64,000 nucleotides of DNA from Streptomyces tropicalis (GCF_029269835.1 NZ_JARJBB010000008.1:248001-312000), one strand, 5' to 3'; positions 18,070 through 27,022 are shown, counted from the first letter of the stretch. The notes: generated by a model from the sequence alone, not told the origin. A program made the numbers and translations.

Positions 18070-19293
18070 ATGCGCAGCTATCAGGACCTGTTCCGCACTC
18101 CGGAGTTCACCCCGCTCCTCGTCTCCTCGGCCGCCCTGGGCGTCGCCCAGACCGTGAGCGGCCTCGCCCTCGGCACGCTCGTGTACCGGGCGACGGGCTC
18201 ACCGCTGCTGTCCGCGCTGAGCATGTTCGGCCCGTCGCTCGCGCAGGTGCTCGGCGCGACCTTCCTCCTCTCCGGCAGCGACCGCCTCCCGCCGCGCCGG
18301 ACCCTCGCCGGTATCGCCCTCGCCTTCGCGGCCACCACCGCCCTGCTCGCCCTGCCCGCCCTGCCGGTGGGCGCGCTCCTCGCCGTGGTCCTCGCCCAGG
18401 GGCTGATCTCCTCCCTCGGCGGCGGCGTCCGCTGGGGCCTGCTCAACGAGATCCTCACCAAGGACGGCTACCTGCTGGGGCGTTCGGTCTTCAACATGGT
18501 GAGCGGGCTCACGCAGGTCACCGGCTACGCGACCGGCGGCCTGCTGGTGGCCGCCCTCTCGCCGAGGATCTGCCTCGCCGCGGCCGCCGCGCTCTACGCG
18601 GCCGCGGCCGCCGGGATCCGCCTCGGCCTGGTCCGCCGCCCGCCGCGCACCCGGGGCGGCGCCTCGGTCGCCGCGACCTGGCGCACCAACGCCCTGCTGT
18701 GGTCGGACCGTTCCCGCCGCCTCACCTACCTGGGTCTGTGGCTCCCCAACGGCCTGATCGTCGGCTGCGAGTCCCTCTACGTGTCCTACGCCCCCGACGC
18801 GGCGGGTGCGCTCTTCGCGTGCGCGGCCCTCGGCATGTTCGCGGGGGACGTGACCGTCGGCCGGCTGCTGCCGCCGGCCCTGCGCCGCCGGCTGGCCACC
18901 CCGCTGCTCCTGCTGCTCGCCCTGCCCTACGCGTGCTTCGCGCTGCGCCCGCCGCTGCCGCTCGCCGCGGCCCTGGCCGCCGTCGCCTCCATCGGCTTCG
19001 GCGCGAGCCTGGTCCAGCAGGAGCGGCTGATGGCCCTCACCCCCGGCGACCTCAGCGGCCACGCCCTCGGACTGCACTCCGCCGGCATGCTCGCACTCCA
19101 GGGCCTCAGCGCCACCCTGGCGGGCTCGGTGGCCCAACTCGCCTCGCCCGCCACGGCGATGACGGTCCTGGCGGCCGCGTCGACGGCCGTGACGCTGACG
19201 CTGGCTACGGCCGCCCGGCGGCCCCGGACTCCGTCCCGGCACCCTGCCCCGGAACCGTCCCCGGCTCCGACCTCGGGGCCGGCGCCGTCCTAG
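18070..19293 (+). CDS. MFS transporter
   Basis: 407 residues with about twelve hydrophobic segments and no soluble domain, the normal MFS size. Motifs such as TFLLSGSDRLPPRR (loop 2-3) and NEILTKDGYLLGRSVFNM resemble the drug-efflux-like MFS proteins paired with DUF5937 ArsR regulators. The substrate is unknown. The C-terminus is a Pro/Ser/Ala-rich tail. Its 3' end overlaps the convergent SPFH gene by 89 bp. Confidence 0.9.
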   Translation: MRSYQDLFRTPEFTPLLVSSAALGVAQTVSGLALGTLVYRATGSPLLSALSMFGPSLAQVLGATFLLSGSDRLPPRRTLAGIALAFAATTALLALPALPVGALLAVVLAQGLISSLGGGVRWGLLNEILTKDGYLLGRSVFNMVSGLTQVTGYATGGLLVAALSPRICLAAAAALYAAAAAGIRLGLVRRPPRTRGGASVAATWRTNALLWSDRSRRLTYLGLWLPNGLIVGCESLYVSYAPDAAGALFACAALGMFAGDVTVGRLLPPALRRRLATPLLLLLALPYACFALRPPLPLAAALAAVASIGFGASLVQQERLMALTPGDLSGHALGLHSAGMLALQGLSATLAGSVAQLASPATAMTVLAAASTAVTLTLATAARRPRTPSRHPAPEPSPAPTSGPAPS

Positions 19294-20203
19294 GATCCGG
19301 CGCCGACCCGGTCCGCGGCGCCTCCGCAGCCGTCCACGACGCGTCGGCGCCGCCGCCGGATCCGGCGGCCACCGCGGACGCGTCCGGAACGGCCGCCTCC
19401 GTCCCCGCGGGCGCGGGAGCCTGTGCGGCCGCCGGGCCGGCCAGGTTCTGCGCCGCCCGGTCGAAGTACCGCAGCAGCTCCACCGGGAACGGCATCACCA
19501 GCGTGGAGTTCTTCTCCGCGGCGACCTCCACCACCGTCTGCAGCAGCCGCAGCTGCATGGCCTCCGGGGTGTCCGCCATGATGCGCGAGGCGTTCGCGAG
19601 CTGCTGCGCGGCCTGGAACTCGCCGTCCGCGGTGATGACCCGCGCCCGCCGCTCCCGTTCGGCCTCCGCCTGCCGGGACATCGAGCGCTTCAGGGACTCC
19701 GGCAGCTGTACGTCCTTGATCTCCACCCGGTCGATGTGGATGCCCCACCCGGCGGCCGGGCTGTCGATCATCAGGGCGAGCCCCTCGTGCAGCCGCTCCC
19801 GGTCGGAGAGCAGATCGTCCAGGTCGCTCTTGCCGATGATCGACCGCAGCGAGGACTGGGCCACCTGGCCCACGGCGAAGCCGTAGTCCTGCACCTCGAT
19901 GGCGGCCCGCAGCGGGTCGGTCACCCGGAAGTACACGACGGCGTCGACCTTCACCGAGACGTTGTCCTTGGTGATGCCCTCCTGCGTGGGCACCGGCATG
20001 GTGATCACCTGCACGTTCACCTTGCGCATCCGGTCGGCGAACGGGATCAGGAAGGTGATCCCCGGCTGCCGGGCGCCCGGCAGGGCCTTGCCCCAGCGGA
20101 ACACCACCCCGCGCTCGACCTGGTTGACCACCCGCATCCCGGCGCGCAGCACCAGCAGCACCACCACGGCCACGAGCACGACCCCGACGACAGTGCCTTC
20201 CAT
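19205..20203 (-). CDS. SPFH-domain protein (slipin/stomatin-like)
   Basis: 332 residues: one N-terminal membrane helix (GVVLVAVVVLLVLRAG), then the SPFH/Band-7 domain with family motifs ERGVVFRWGKA, DNVSVKVDAVVYFRV, RSIIGKSDLDDLLSDRE and AEAERERRARVI, ending in a low-complexity Ala/Pro/Ser tail from about 260. Slipins form oligomers in lipid microdomains and act with NfeD proteases; no nfeD gene is adjacent. The ATG has GGAG 4 bases upstream. The tail overlaps the MFS gene end, so its last 30 codons serve both strands. Confidence 0.93.
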   Translation of the reverse strand: MEGTVVGVVLVAVVVLLVLRAGMRVVNQVERGVVFRWGKALPGARQPGITFLIPFADRMRKVNVQVITMPVPTQEGITKDNVSVKVDAVVYFRVTDPLRAAIEVQDYGFAVGQVAQSSLRSIIGKSDLDDLLSDRERLHEGLALMIDSPAAGWGIHIDRVEIKDVQLPESLKRSMSRQAEAERERRARVITADGEFQAAQQLANASRIMADTPEAMQLRLLQTVVEVAAEKNSTLVMPFPVELLRYFDRAAQNLAGPAAAQAPAPAGTEAAVPDASAVAAGSGGGADASWTAAEAPRTGSAPDPRTAPAPRSEPGTVPGQGAGTESGAAGRP

Positions 20204-20383
20204 GGCACTCCATTCCTCAGCGGGCGCCGGCCGCGCACGGCGGGCGCCGATGCCAGTGGGACATGGAGGAGGACACGGCACGGCCCCCGATGGATGCGGC
20301 CGGCCGCGTCACGAGTGCGTCAAGAAATCCCCGGCGGCCCCCCGGCGGATCGCCTGACGGTCCAGCAGTTCCCCCACGGACCC

Positions 20384-21058
20384 TCAGCCCCCGTCGTCGG
20401 GTGCCTCGGACTCCGCGAGGCGCTCACCGATGTCGTCCGCCCACTCCTGAGCCCAGCGGCGCAGGCCCGGCACGGCCGCCGGATCCAGCCCGCAGGCGGT
20501 CAGTTCGCGGTCGTCGATCCACTCGGCACCGTCCAGCCGGGCCCGCAGATCGGCGAGGTCGAGGACGCCACCGGCGTGCCGGCGGCCCAGCTCCTCCAGG
20601 TCCGCGCGGCTCCACCGGTCCGACACGGCGTGCACGTCGACGAGATCGGCGGCGAGCCCCTGGTCGGCCAGCGCCCGCACCCGGGTGCCGACCGCGTCCT
20701 CCTCGGAGAGCGCCGGCCCCAGCTCCGTGTCGGCCGCCGGCCGCCACAGCACCTCCTTGACCACCTGCACCGCGCACTCCTCGCCGGTCACCGGTTCGGT
20801 GACGGCCAGCAGAGCGCCCAGCGGCTCGGCCTCCGCCACCCGCACGCCCCACCCGCGCGCCTCCAGCCCGGCGCGCACCGCGGCGACGATCTCCCCGGTC
20901 TCCGCCGGGCTCTCCGTGGCGACCTCCAGCTCACGGCCCGGCCGGTCCACCAGCCCGAGCGCCTGCACGGCCTGCCCGCCGGCGAGCACCAGGCCGTACG
21001 GCGCGCCCACCGCGAGCACGTCCGCGACGAGCCGCCGCCGCTCCTCACCGGGCAGCAT
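20384..21058 (-). CDS. AbiEii/nucleotidyltransferase-like protein
   Basis: 224 residues. The N-terminal GLVLAGGQAVQALGLVDRP resembles the GG-x-A-x-x-x-HG core of AbiEii/AbiGii-type nucleotidyltransferases. In that family a D-x-D metal pair follows (RPSxDLD); here it reads GRELEVAT, with glutamates instead of aspartates. Enzyme function is uncertain. No antitoxin-like partner gene is adjacent, so a toxin-antitoxin role is not supported by context. Confidence 0.65.
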   Translation of the reverse strand: MLPGEERRRLVADVLAVGAPYGLVLAGGQAVQALGLVDRPGRELEVATESPAETGEIVAAVRAGLEARGWGVRVAEAEPLGALLAVTEPVTGEECAVQVVKEVLWRPAADTELGPALSEEDAVGTRVRALADQGLAADLVDVHAVSDRWSRADLEELGRRHAGGVLDLADLRARLDGAEWIDDRELTACGLDPAAVPGLRRWAQEWADDIGERLAESEAPDDGG

Positions 21059-21179
21059 GCGACCCCCGGGTCACGAGACCCCGTCCCCCGACCGCCCCCA
21101 CGGACACCGAACCGACCATGGCCCCGAGTATCCCCGGCCGACCGCGCTCTGCCGGGGACCAGCACGCCCGCGGGTACAC

Positions 21180-21219
21180 CCGAGGGGGCGGCCGCCCCGT
21201 CCGGCGGCCACCCCCTCGG
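21180..21219 (-). terminator. Terminator downstream of the thioesterase operon
   Basis: CCGAGGGGG at 21180-21188 pairs with CCCCCTCGG at 21211-21219, and the loop contains a further GC-rich palindrome. It lies 86 bases beyond the thioesterase stop in the direction of transcription. Just right of it, 21221-21262 holds imperfect CGTGCGTCC tandem repeats. Confidence 0.5.
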
Positions 21220-21304
21220 TGCGCGTCCCGTGCGTCCCGTGCGTCCGCGTGCGTCCCGTGCGGCCGTGGGCGGCCTTCCGGACGCCGTGGCGGTGCGCCC
21301 GCGC

Positions 21305-21853
21305 CTATCGCCCCCGGTCTCCCGGCGGCACCGGGGTGAGGATCGCGCAGGTCGTGCTCCCGTGGGCGTACAGCTTGCCGTCGGTCGCGCCGACGACCCG
21401 GGCCTCCGCGGTGGCCGTGGTCCGGCCCACGTGGACGGCGTGGCCCTCGCACCGCAGGAGCGGTGTGTGCGGCAGGACCGGGCGGACCAGGTGCACGCCG
21501 AGTTGCGTCGTCGTGTAGACCCGGCCCCTGGGCAGCACGGTCGCGATCGCGCTGCCCAGGGCGGAGTCGAGCAGCGTGGCCAGGAAGCCCCCGTGCACGG
21601 TGCCCATCGGATTCAGCAGGTGCTCGCCGGGCTCGCCCTCGAAGACCGCCCGGCCCTCGTCGGCCGCCACCAGCCGGAACCCGAGCGTCCCGCCGATGGG
21701 CGGCTCCGGCAGCTCGCCCTTCAGGATCCCCTGCAGCAGTTCGGAACCCGACCGGTCCCCGGCCTCCGACCAGGGGACGGGCGGCCGCCAGGTGTGCGTC
21801 CGGGAGCGTATGTCCCCGGGTTCCGGCGCGCCGGCGTCGTGGGCCGCGGCCAT
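21305..21853 (-). CDS. PaaI-family acyl-CoA thioesterase
   Basis: 182 residues with a hot-dog fold signature: NPMGTVHGGFLATLLDSALGSA (the HGG motif and following catalytic Asp region) and GVHLVRPVLPHTPLLRCEG. Such proteins hydrolyse CoA thioesters in the cytoplasm, often of aromatic or 3-hydroxyacyl groups; the substrate cannot be told. The start ATG overlaps the stop of the upstream monooxygenase gene (TGATG), indicating translational coupling. Confidence 0.88.
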   Translation of the reverse strand: MAAAHDAGAPEPGDIRSRTHTWRPPVPWSEAGDRSGSELLQGILKGELPEPPIGGTLGFRLVAADEGRAVFEGEPGEHLLNPMGTVHGGFLATLLDSALGSAIATVLPRGRVYTTTQLGVHLVRPVLPHTPLLRCEGHAVHVGRTTATAEARVVGATDGKLYAHGSTTCAILTPVPPGDRGR

Positions 21854-22158
21854 CAGGAGACCTTCGAGCCCAGCAGGTCCACGGGCGTGATGACCGGAGG
21901 AGAGCTGAGCATCGTCTCCGCCGCGCCCATCAGCGCCTCGGCGATCCGGCCGCGCAGGTGCTCCTGACGCCCCTCCTCGTCGGCGAAGGTGTCGAAGACG
22001 CCGAAGGTGGTCTCGTCCTGGCGGAACGCGAACCAGGCGACCGTGTGCTGCTCCTGCTCCGCCAGCTGCGCCGCGTCGCGCAGCATCGCCGCGACCGCGT
22101 CGGCGTGTTCCGGCCTGGCCTCGATGCGTGCCAGCAGACCGATCCTCATCGTGCTCAC
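21853..22158 (-). CDS. Antibiotic biosynthesis monooxygenase (ABM) family, putative quinol monooxygenase
   Basis: 101 residues. The ABM ferredoxin-like fold is indicated by RIGLLARIEARPEHADAV, TVAWFAFRQDETTFGVFDTF and DEEGRQEHL. Small dimeric members oxygenate quinols or polyketide-like rings, or act in stress. First gene of a two-gene operon with the thioesterase. GTG at 22158 (spaced about 10 bases from GGGAG) is preferred over the ATG three codons later. Confidence 0.85.
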   Translation of the reverse strand: MSTMRIGLLARIEARPEHADAVAAMLRDAAQLAEQEQHTVAWFAFRQDETTFGVFDTFADEEGRQEHLRGRIAEALMGAAETMLSSPPVITPVDLLGSKVS

Positions 22159-22278
22159 TGCGGGTCTCTCCCCTGCTCGTCGACTGCTCGTCGTCCTGCA
22201 CGTGCCGGACTGCCCGGCACACGGCGAACGTACGGCGCCGGCCCTCGGATGCGGCAGTGGCAGAAACGACTCCCTTGA

Positions 22279-22284
22279 TAGGGT
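22279..22284 (+). promoter_or_regulatory. -10 box of a probable leaderless transcript (GlxA-type regulator)
   Basis: TAGGGT ends 7 bases before the ATG, a spacing that places the transcription start at the start codon. No Shine-Dalgarno sequence lies between. The -35 box is not clear. Confidence 0.45.
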
Positions 22285-22291
22285 TTCCGTC

Positions 22292-23257
22292 ATGGACGTG
22301 GCGGTTCTCGTGTACGACGGGGTGTTCGACTCGGGGCTGGCGGCGGTCCTGGACGTGCTCGACGCCGCCGGCGCGATGGGCGGGGAGCTCGCGGACCCAC
22401 CCGTCTGGAACGTGACGAGGATCGGCTTCCGCCCCCAGGTGCGCACCGGCGCCGGGCACCTCGTCGCGACCGAGCCCACCGACCGCGCGGAGCGCGCCGA
22501 CCTGCTGATCGTCCCCGCCCTGGCCGAACGCCGTCCCCCGGCCCTCCTGGACCACGTCGCCGGCGAGGCGTCGCTCCCGGTCCGGGACCTGATCGCCCGT
22601 ACGCGGGCCCGCGGCACCCCGGTCGCGTCGGCGTGCACCGGCACCTTCCTGCTCGCGGAGGCGGGGGCGCTGGACGGCCGCCGGGCGACCACGAGCTGGT
22701 GGCTCGCGCCGGTCTTCCGCGCCTGGTATCCCGCCGTGCGGCTCGACCAGAGCCGGATGGTGGTGTCGTCCGGCGACGTCACCACCGCGGGGGCCGCCTT
22801 CGGGCACGTCGACCTCGCCCTGGCGGTCGTACGGTCGGCCAGCCCGGCCGCGGCCGACCTCGTCGCCCGCTACCTCGTCGTCGACGAACGCCCGTCGCAG
22901 TCCGCGTACACCATCCCCAGCGCCCTGGCGCAGAGCGACCCGACGGTCGCGGCCTTCGAGCGCTGGGCCCGCGAACGCCTCGCCGACCCGATCAGCATCC
23001 CGGAAGCGGCCCGCGCCGTGGGCGTCAGCGAGCGGACCCTGCAGCGCACGGTCCAGCGCGTCCTCGGCACCTCACCGGTCCGCTTCGTGCAGGACCTGCG
23101 GGTCGAACGCGCCTCCCACCTGCTGCGCACCACCGGCCTCCCGCTGGAGGCGATCGCCCGCAGGGTCGGCTACGAGCACGCCAACACCCTGCGCGTCCTG
23201 CTCCGCGACCGCACCGGACGCACCACGTCGTCCCTGCGCCCCTCGCCACGGACCTGA
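22292..23257 (+). CDS. GlxA-family AraC-type transcriptional regulator
   Basis: 321 residues: an N-terminal DJ-1/PfpI class I amidotransferase-like domain (VAVLVYDGVFDSGLAAVLDV to about 190; SACTGTFLLAEAGALDGRRAT carries the nucleophile-elbow cysteine) and two C-terminal AraC helix-turn-helix motifs (AARAVGVSERTLQRTVQRV, PLEAIARRVGYEHANTLRVL). It is expected to bind DNA in response to a ligand. It is divergent from the ABM/thioesterase operon with a 133-base gap, so that operon is a plausible target. Confidence 0.9.
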   Translation: MDVAVLVYDGVFDSGLAAVLDVLDAAGAMGGELADPPVWNVTRIGFRPQVRTGAGHLVATEPTDRAERADLLIVPALAERRPPALLDHVAGEASLPVRDLIARTRARGTPVASACTGTFLLAEAGALDGRRATTSWWLAPVFRAWYPAVRLDQSRMVVSSGDVTTAGAAFGHVDLALAVVRSASPAAADLVARYLVVDERPSQSAYTIPSALAQSDPTVAAFERWARERLADPISIPEAARAVGVSERTLQRTVQRVLGTSPVRFVQDLRVERASHLLRTTGLPLEAIARRVGYEHANTLRVLLRDRTGRTTSSLRPSPRT

Positions 23258-23549
23258 TCCCCGGCGGCCCGGCGCCCCCCGAGGACGCCCGCGGGTGGTG
23301 GGGGCGACGCCCGACCGCCCCGCGGCCCCGCTGCGCGGGAAAGTGACGGTCGGTCGAGCGGTCGACCTCCCGGTGCCGCCGGGGCACGGCAGAGGCCGGA
23401 GCAGAGCCGCCGCAGCGCCCCTGGGAGGGAGCCGCCCCGTGTACCGCCCGCGGGACGCCCTCCGTGCACCGCGCCCACCCGGAAGGACCGCCCCGGGCAC
23501 CGCCCCGGGAGGCCCGCGTAATCCGGCGGCCCTCCCGCCCCACCCCCGC

Positions 23550-23555
23550 TAGGAT
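23550..23555 (+). promoter_or_regulatory. -10 box of a probable leaderless transcript (ECF sigma factor)
   Basis: TAGGAT followed by 7 bases and the ATG, the same geometry as the upstream regulator and the gene at 27036. No ribosome site is present. Confidence 0.4.
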
Positions 23556-23562
23556 CCGGGCC

Positions 23563-24507
23563 ATGGCCCTGACCATGAGCGACGTGGACCGGTTCGAGGC
23601 ATCCAGGGGCCGCCTGGAGGCCATCGCCTACCGCCTGCTCGGCTCCGCGAGCGAGGCCGAGGACGCCGTGCAGGAGACGTTCCTGCGCTGGCAGGCCGCA
23701 GACGTCGACCGGATCGAGGTCCCCGAGGCCTGGCTGACCAAGGTGCTCACCAACCTGTGCCTGAACCAGCTCACCTCGGCCCGCGCGCGGCGCGAGACGT
23801 ACGTCGGCCAGTGGCTCCCCGAGCCGCTGCTCGCCGGAGACCCGATGCTCGGCCCCGCCGACACCGCCGAACAGCGCGAGTCGGTCTCCTTCGCGGTCCT
23901 CGCCCTCCTGGAGCGCCTGTCGCCCGGTGAACGCGCGGTCTACGTGCTGCGGGAGGCCTTCGCCTACCCGCACCGGGAGATCGCCGAGATCCTCGACATC
24001 ACCGAGACCGCCAGCCAGCAGATCCTCCACCGCGCCCGGAAGCACGTCGCGGACGGCCGCGCCCGCACCGAGATCGACCGCGACGCCGCCCGGCGGATCG
24101 TCGAGGAGTTCCTCGCGGCCGCCACCAGCGGCCGGACCGAGCCGCTCGTGCGGCTGCTCACCGGGGACGCCGTCGCGATCGGCGACGGCGGCGGGAAGGT
24201 CCCGGCCCGCGCCAAGGCGTTCGAGGGCGCCCTCGCGGTCGCGACGTTCATGCGCGGCCTGTTCAAGCCGAGCCGGGCCAAGCGCGCCCTGGCCGGCGGC
24301 TCGCCCGGCATCTGGATCACGACCGCCAACGGCGGCCCCGCCCTCGTCGCGGTCGTCGACGGCCGGGTCGTCGGCGTCATGTGCCTGGAGATCACCGCCG
24401 AGGGCATCGCCGCGTTCCGCAACCAGGTCAACCCCGACAAGCTCGCACGCGCGAACCGGCGGTGGGGTGCCTCCGACCACGGAGACCCCCTGCTCCACGC
24501 CTTCTGA
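23563..24507 (+). CDS. ECF41-type RNA polymerase sigma factor (SigJ-like) with SnoaL C-terminal domain
   Basis: 314 residues. Sigma region 2 (AIAYRLLGSASEAEDAVQET) and region 4 (HREIAEILDITETASQQILH) are followed by a SnoaL-like C-terminal domain. The ECF41 marker motifs are present: WLPEP in the linker, DGGGK and NPDKL in the C-terminal domain, which in studied members act as a built-in regulator replacing an anti-sigma factor. ECF41 genes usually sit beside an oxidoreductase, decarboxylase or epimerase, and here an FAD oxidoreductase follows directly, so it is the probable target. Confidence 0.93.
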   Translation: MALTMSDVDRFEASRGRLEAIAYRLLGSASEAEDAVQETFLRWQAADVDRIEVPEAWLTKVLTNLCLNQLTSARARRETYVGQWLPEPLLAGDPMLGPADTAEQRESVSFAVLALLERLSPGERAVYVLREAFAYPHREIAEILDITETASQQILHRARKHVADGRARTEIDRDAARRIVEEFLAAATSGRTEPLVRLLTGDAVAIGDGGGKVPARAKAFEGALAVATFMRGLFKPSRAKRALAGGSPGIWITTANGGPALVAVVDGRVVGVMCLEITAEGIAAFRNQVNPDKLARANRRWGASDHGDPLLHAF

Positions 24508-24523
24508 CCCCCTCCCGACACGT

Positions 24524-24539
24524 TGTGAGCTGCTTCACA
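24524..24539. promoter_or_regulatory. Perfect CRP-like palindrome TGTGA-N6-TCACA
   Basis: The exact CRP consensus half-sites are separated by 6 bases (GCTGCT), 17 bases after the sigma factor stop and 71 bases before the oxidoreductase ATG. Streptomyces CRP recognises a very similar sequence. Position between the genes suggests cAMP-CRP input to the oxidoreductase promoter. Confidence 0.6.
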
Positions 24540-24610
24540 TCCGACTCCTGTCAGGGAACGGCGGGCCGCCCGGTTCAAGGGGCGAACCCGATCGAGACAG
24601 GAGCCCGGAC

Positions 24611-25807
24611 ATGCAGCACCGCATCGTCGTCCTCGGAGCCGGATACGCCGGAGCCGTCACCGCCGGACGCCTCGCCAGGCGGCTGCGCCGCGAGGACGCC
24701 GCCATCACCCTCGTCAACGCCGAACCCGACTTCGTCGAGCGCGTCCGGCTGCACCAGCTCGCGACCGGCCAGACCCTCGAACCCCGGCCCCTCGGCGCGA
24801 TGTTCGTGGGCACCGGCGTCGCGTTCCGGCAGGCCCGGGTCACCGGCGTCGACGCCGACCGCAGGAGCGTCGCCCTGACCGGCGCGGACGGCACCGGGGA
24901 ACTGCCGTACGACACCCTCGTCTACGCCCTCGGCAGCGCGTGGAACGACCAGGCCGTCCCCGGCGTCGCCGAACACGCCCACGAGATCGCCGGCCGCCCC
25001 GGGGCGCTCCGGCTGCGCGAGCGGCTGGCCGGCCTCGGGGCCGGGGCGTCCGTGGTCGTGGTCGGCGGCGGTCTCACCGGCCTGGAGGCCGTGACCGAGA
25101 TCGCCGAGGCCCGCCCGGACCTCGACGTCGCCCTCGCCGCCCGCGGCGGCCTCGGCGACTGGCTGTCGCCCAAGGGCCGCCGGCACCTTCGGAAGGTCGT
25201 CGACCGGCTCGGCATCACCGTGTACGAGGACACCGCGGTCACCGCCGTGGAGGCCGACCGCGTCACCACCGCCGACGGCGCGTCGATTCCCGCGGAGGTC
25301 ACCGTGTGGACCACGGGCTTCGCCGTCCACCCGATCGCGCGGGCCACCACCCTGGAGGTGTCCGGCACCGGCCGGATCGTGGTCGACAGGACCATGCGGT
25401 CCGTCTCGCACCCGGACGTCTACGCCGTGGGCGACGCGGCGCTGGCGACCGGCCCCGGCGGCAAGCCGCTGCGGATGTCCTGCGCGTCGGGCACCCCCAT
25501 GGCCTGGCTGGCCGCCGGCGTCATCGCCGCCCGTCTGACCGGCGGCAAGCTCCCCAGGGTGCCGCTGCGCTACTTCAACCAGTGCATCTCCCTGGGCCGC
25601 AGGGAGGGCCTCATCCAGTACGTCACCGCCGACGACCGCGCGGTCGGCGCGGCCCTGACGGGACGTCTCGCCGCCGGCTACAAGGAAGTCGTCTGCAAGG
25701 GCGCGGCCTGGGGCGTCGCCAACCCGAACCTCGGCCTGCCGTCCCGCCGCCGTCCCGTCGTCGCGCAGCCGGCCCACCAGCAGGCGGCGGCCGAGGCGCG
25801 GGCCTGA
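24611..25807 (+). CDS. FAD-dependent NADH dehydrogenase-like oxidoreductase
   Basis: 398 residues with two Rossmann folds: FAD-binding RIVVLGAGYAGAVTAGRLARR at the N-terminus and NAD(P)-binding SVVVVGGGLTGLEAV at about 150, then the second FAD motif VYAVGDAALATG (about 274). The layout is that of type II NADH dehydrogenase or related disulfide-oxidoreductase-like flavoproteins, without a CxxxxC redox pair. The C-terminal tail is Ala/Gln-rich and lacks a membrane anchor. Downstream of an ECF41 sigma factor, which normally controls such a neighbour. Confidence 0.88.
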   Translation: MQHRIVVLGAGYAGAVTAGRLARRLRREDAAITLVNAEPDFVERVRLHQLATGQTLEPRPLGAMFVGTGVAFRQARVTGVDADRRSVALTGADGTGELPYDTLVYALGSAWNDQAVPGVAEHAHEIAGRPGALRLRERLAGLGAGASVVVVGGGLTGLEAVTEIAEARPDLDVALAARGGLGDWLSPKGRRHLRKVVDRLGITVYEDTAVTAVEADRVTTADGASIPAEVTVWTTGFAVHPIARATTLEVSGTGRIVVDRTMRSVSHPDVYAVGDAALATGPGGKPLRMSCASGTPMAWLAAGVIAARLTGGKLPRVPLRYFNQCISLGRREGLIQYVTADDRAVGAALTGRLAAGYKEVVCKGAAWGVANPNLGLPSRRRPVVAQPAHQQAAAEARA

Positions 25808-25885
25808 CGGCCGTGCCCGCGCGGGGGTACGTGCCCGACCGGGGCCCGGGGAGGCGGGGCTTCCCCGGCCCGGCGCCGGCCGCCC

Positions 25886-25938
25886 GGCCTCCCCGAGGGC
25901 CCGCCGGACCGCCCGGCCGCCGGGCCCTCGGGGAGGCC
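25886..25938 (+). terminator. 17-bp perfect-stem terminator after the oxidoreductase
   Basis: GGCCTCCCCGAGGGCCC at 25886-25902 pairs perfectly with 25922-25938, with a 19-base loop. It lies between the oxidoreductase and nitronate monooxygenase genes. Confidence 0.75.
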
Positions 25939-25976
25939 GGGGCCGTGAGGTGTACCCCCGCGGCCCCACCGGGGCC

Positions 25977-26969
25977 ATGATGACGGCCATGACCTTGTCG
26001 ACCGCGTTCACGAAGCTGTTCGGTGTACGGCATCCGATCGCGCTCGCCCCCATGGGCGGATCCGCCGGCGGTGCACTGACGGCGGCCGTCTCACGCGGCG
26101 GCGGCCTCGGGCTGCTGGGCTCCGGCAACGGCGCCCCGGACTGGCTGGCCCGTGAAGTGCCCCTCATCACCCAGGGCACCGACCGGCCATGGGGCGTCGG
26201 CCTCCTGACCTGGCAGATCGACGCCCGCGCGGTGGAGCGGGCCCTGGAGTACGAACCCGCGGCGGTGATGTTCTCCTTCGGCGACCCGAGCGCGTACGCC
26301 GAACGCGTCCGCCGGGCCGGCGCGGCGCTCATCGTCCAGGTCACCGACCTGGAGGAGGCCCGGCAGGCCGTCGACCTGGGCGCCGACGTGATCGTGGCCC
26401 AGGGCACCGAGAGCGGCGGACACGGAGCCCGGCACGGCAGGTCCACCCTGCCCTTCGTACCGCTGGTCGTGGACCTGGCGCACCCCGTGCCGGTGCTGGC
26501 GGCCGGCGGGATCGCCGACGGACGCGGACTGGCGGCCGCGCTCGCCCTGGGGGCCGAGGGCGCCGTCGTCGGCACCCGCCTCCAGGCCACGGCCGAAGCC
26601 CTGGTCCACCCCTCGACCGCCGCCGCGCTCGTCGAGGGGCGCGGCGAGGACACCGAGCGCAGCCGCGTCCTGGACATCGTCCGCGGCTCCGCCTGGCCCT
26701 CCCGGTACACCGCCCGCACCCTGGGCCACCGTCACCTCGACCGCTGGCGGGGCCGGGAGGCGGAACTGGCCGCGGACCCGCAGGCCCGGGCGGCCTACGA
26801 GGAGGACGTGGGCCGCGGCGAGGTACCGCCCCTGCCGGTCTGGGCCGGCGAGGCCGTCGACCTCGTCGCCGATCTGCCGCCCGCGGCGGACCTCGTCGCC
26901 GCCATGGCCGAGCAGGCCGAGGCGGCACTCGCCCGAGCGGGACGAACGGCTCCCCCGGAAGGCGGTTGA
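25977..26969 (+). CDS. Nitronate monooxygenase (2-nitropropane dioxygenase-like)
   Basis: About 330 residues. The FMN-binding TIM barrel carries the family motifs HPIALAPMGGSAGGALTAAV, GTESGGHGARHG (with the catalytic-region HGG/GGH) and VLAAGGIADGRGLAAALALGA with GAVVGTR. It would oxidise alkyl nitronates such as propionate-3-nitronate using FMN and oxygen. Three ATGs are close together (25977, 25980, 25989); none has a good ribosome site, and 25989 would give the family-typical N-terminus. Confidence 0.9.
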   Translation: MMTAMTLSTAFTKLFGVRHPIALAPMGGSAGGALTAAVSRGGGLGLLGSGNGAPDWLAREVPLITQGTDRPWGVGLLTWQIDARAVERALEYEPAAVMFSFGDPSAYAERVRRAGAALIVQVTDLEEARQAVDLGADVIVAQGTESGGHGARHGRSTLPFVPLVVDLAHPVPVLAAGGIADGRGLAAALALGAEGAVVGTRLQATAEALVHPSTAAALVEGRGEDTERSRVLDIVRGSAWPSRYTARTLGHRHLDRWRGREAELAADPQARAAYEEDVGRGEVPPLPVWAGEAVDLVADLPPAADLVAAMAEQAEAALARAGRTAPPEGG

Positions 26970-27022
26970 GCGCCCCTGCCACAACGAGGCATGCCTCAGG
27001 GCCCGTTGTCGGCGCCCGCCGC

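Noticed and set aside
24540..24610. ECF41 target promoter (TGTCACA-type -35) before the oxidoreductase
   Set aside because: Only TGTCAGG near 24553 is similar; not close enough to call.
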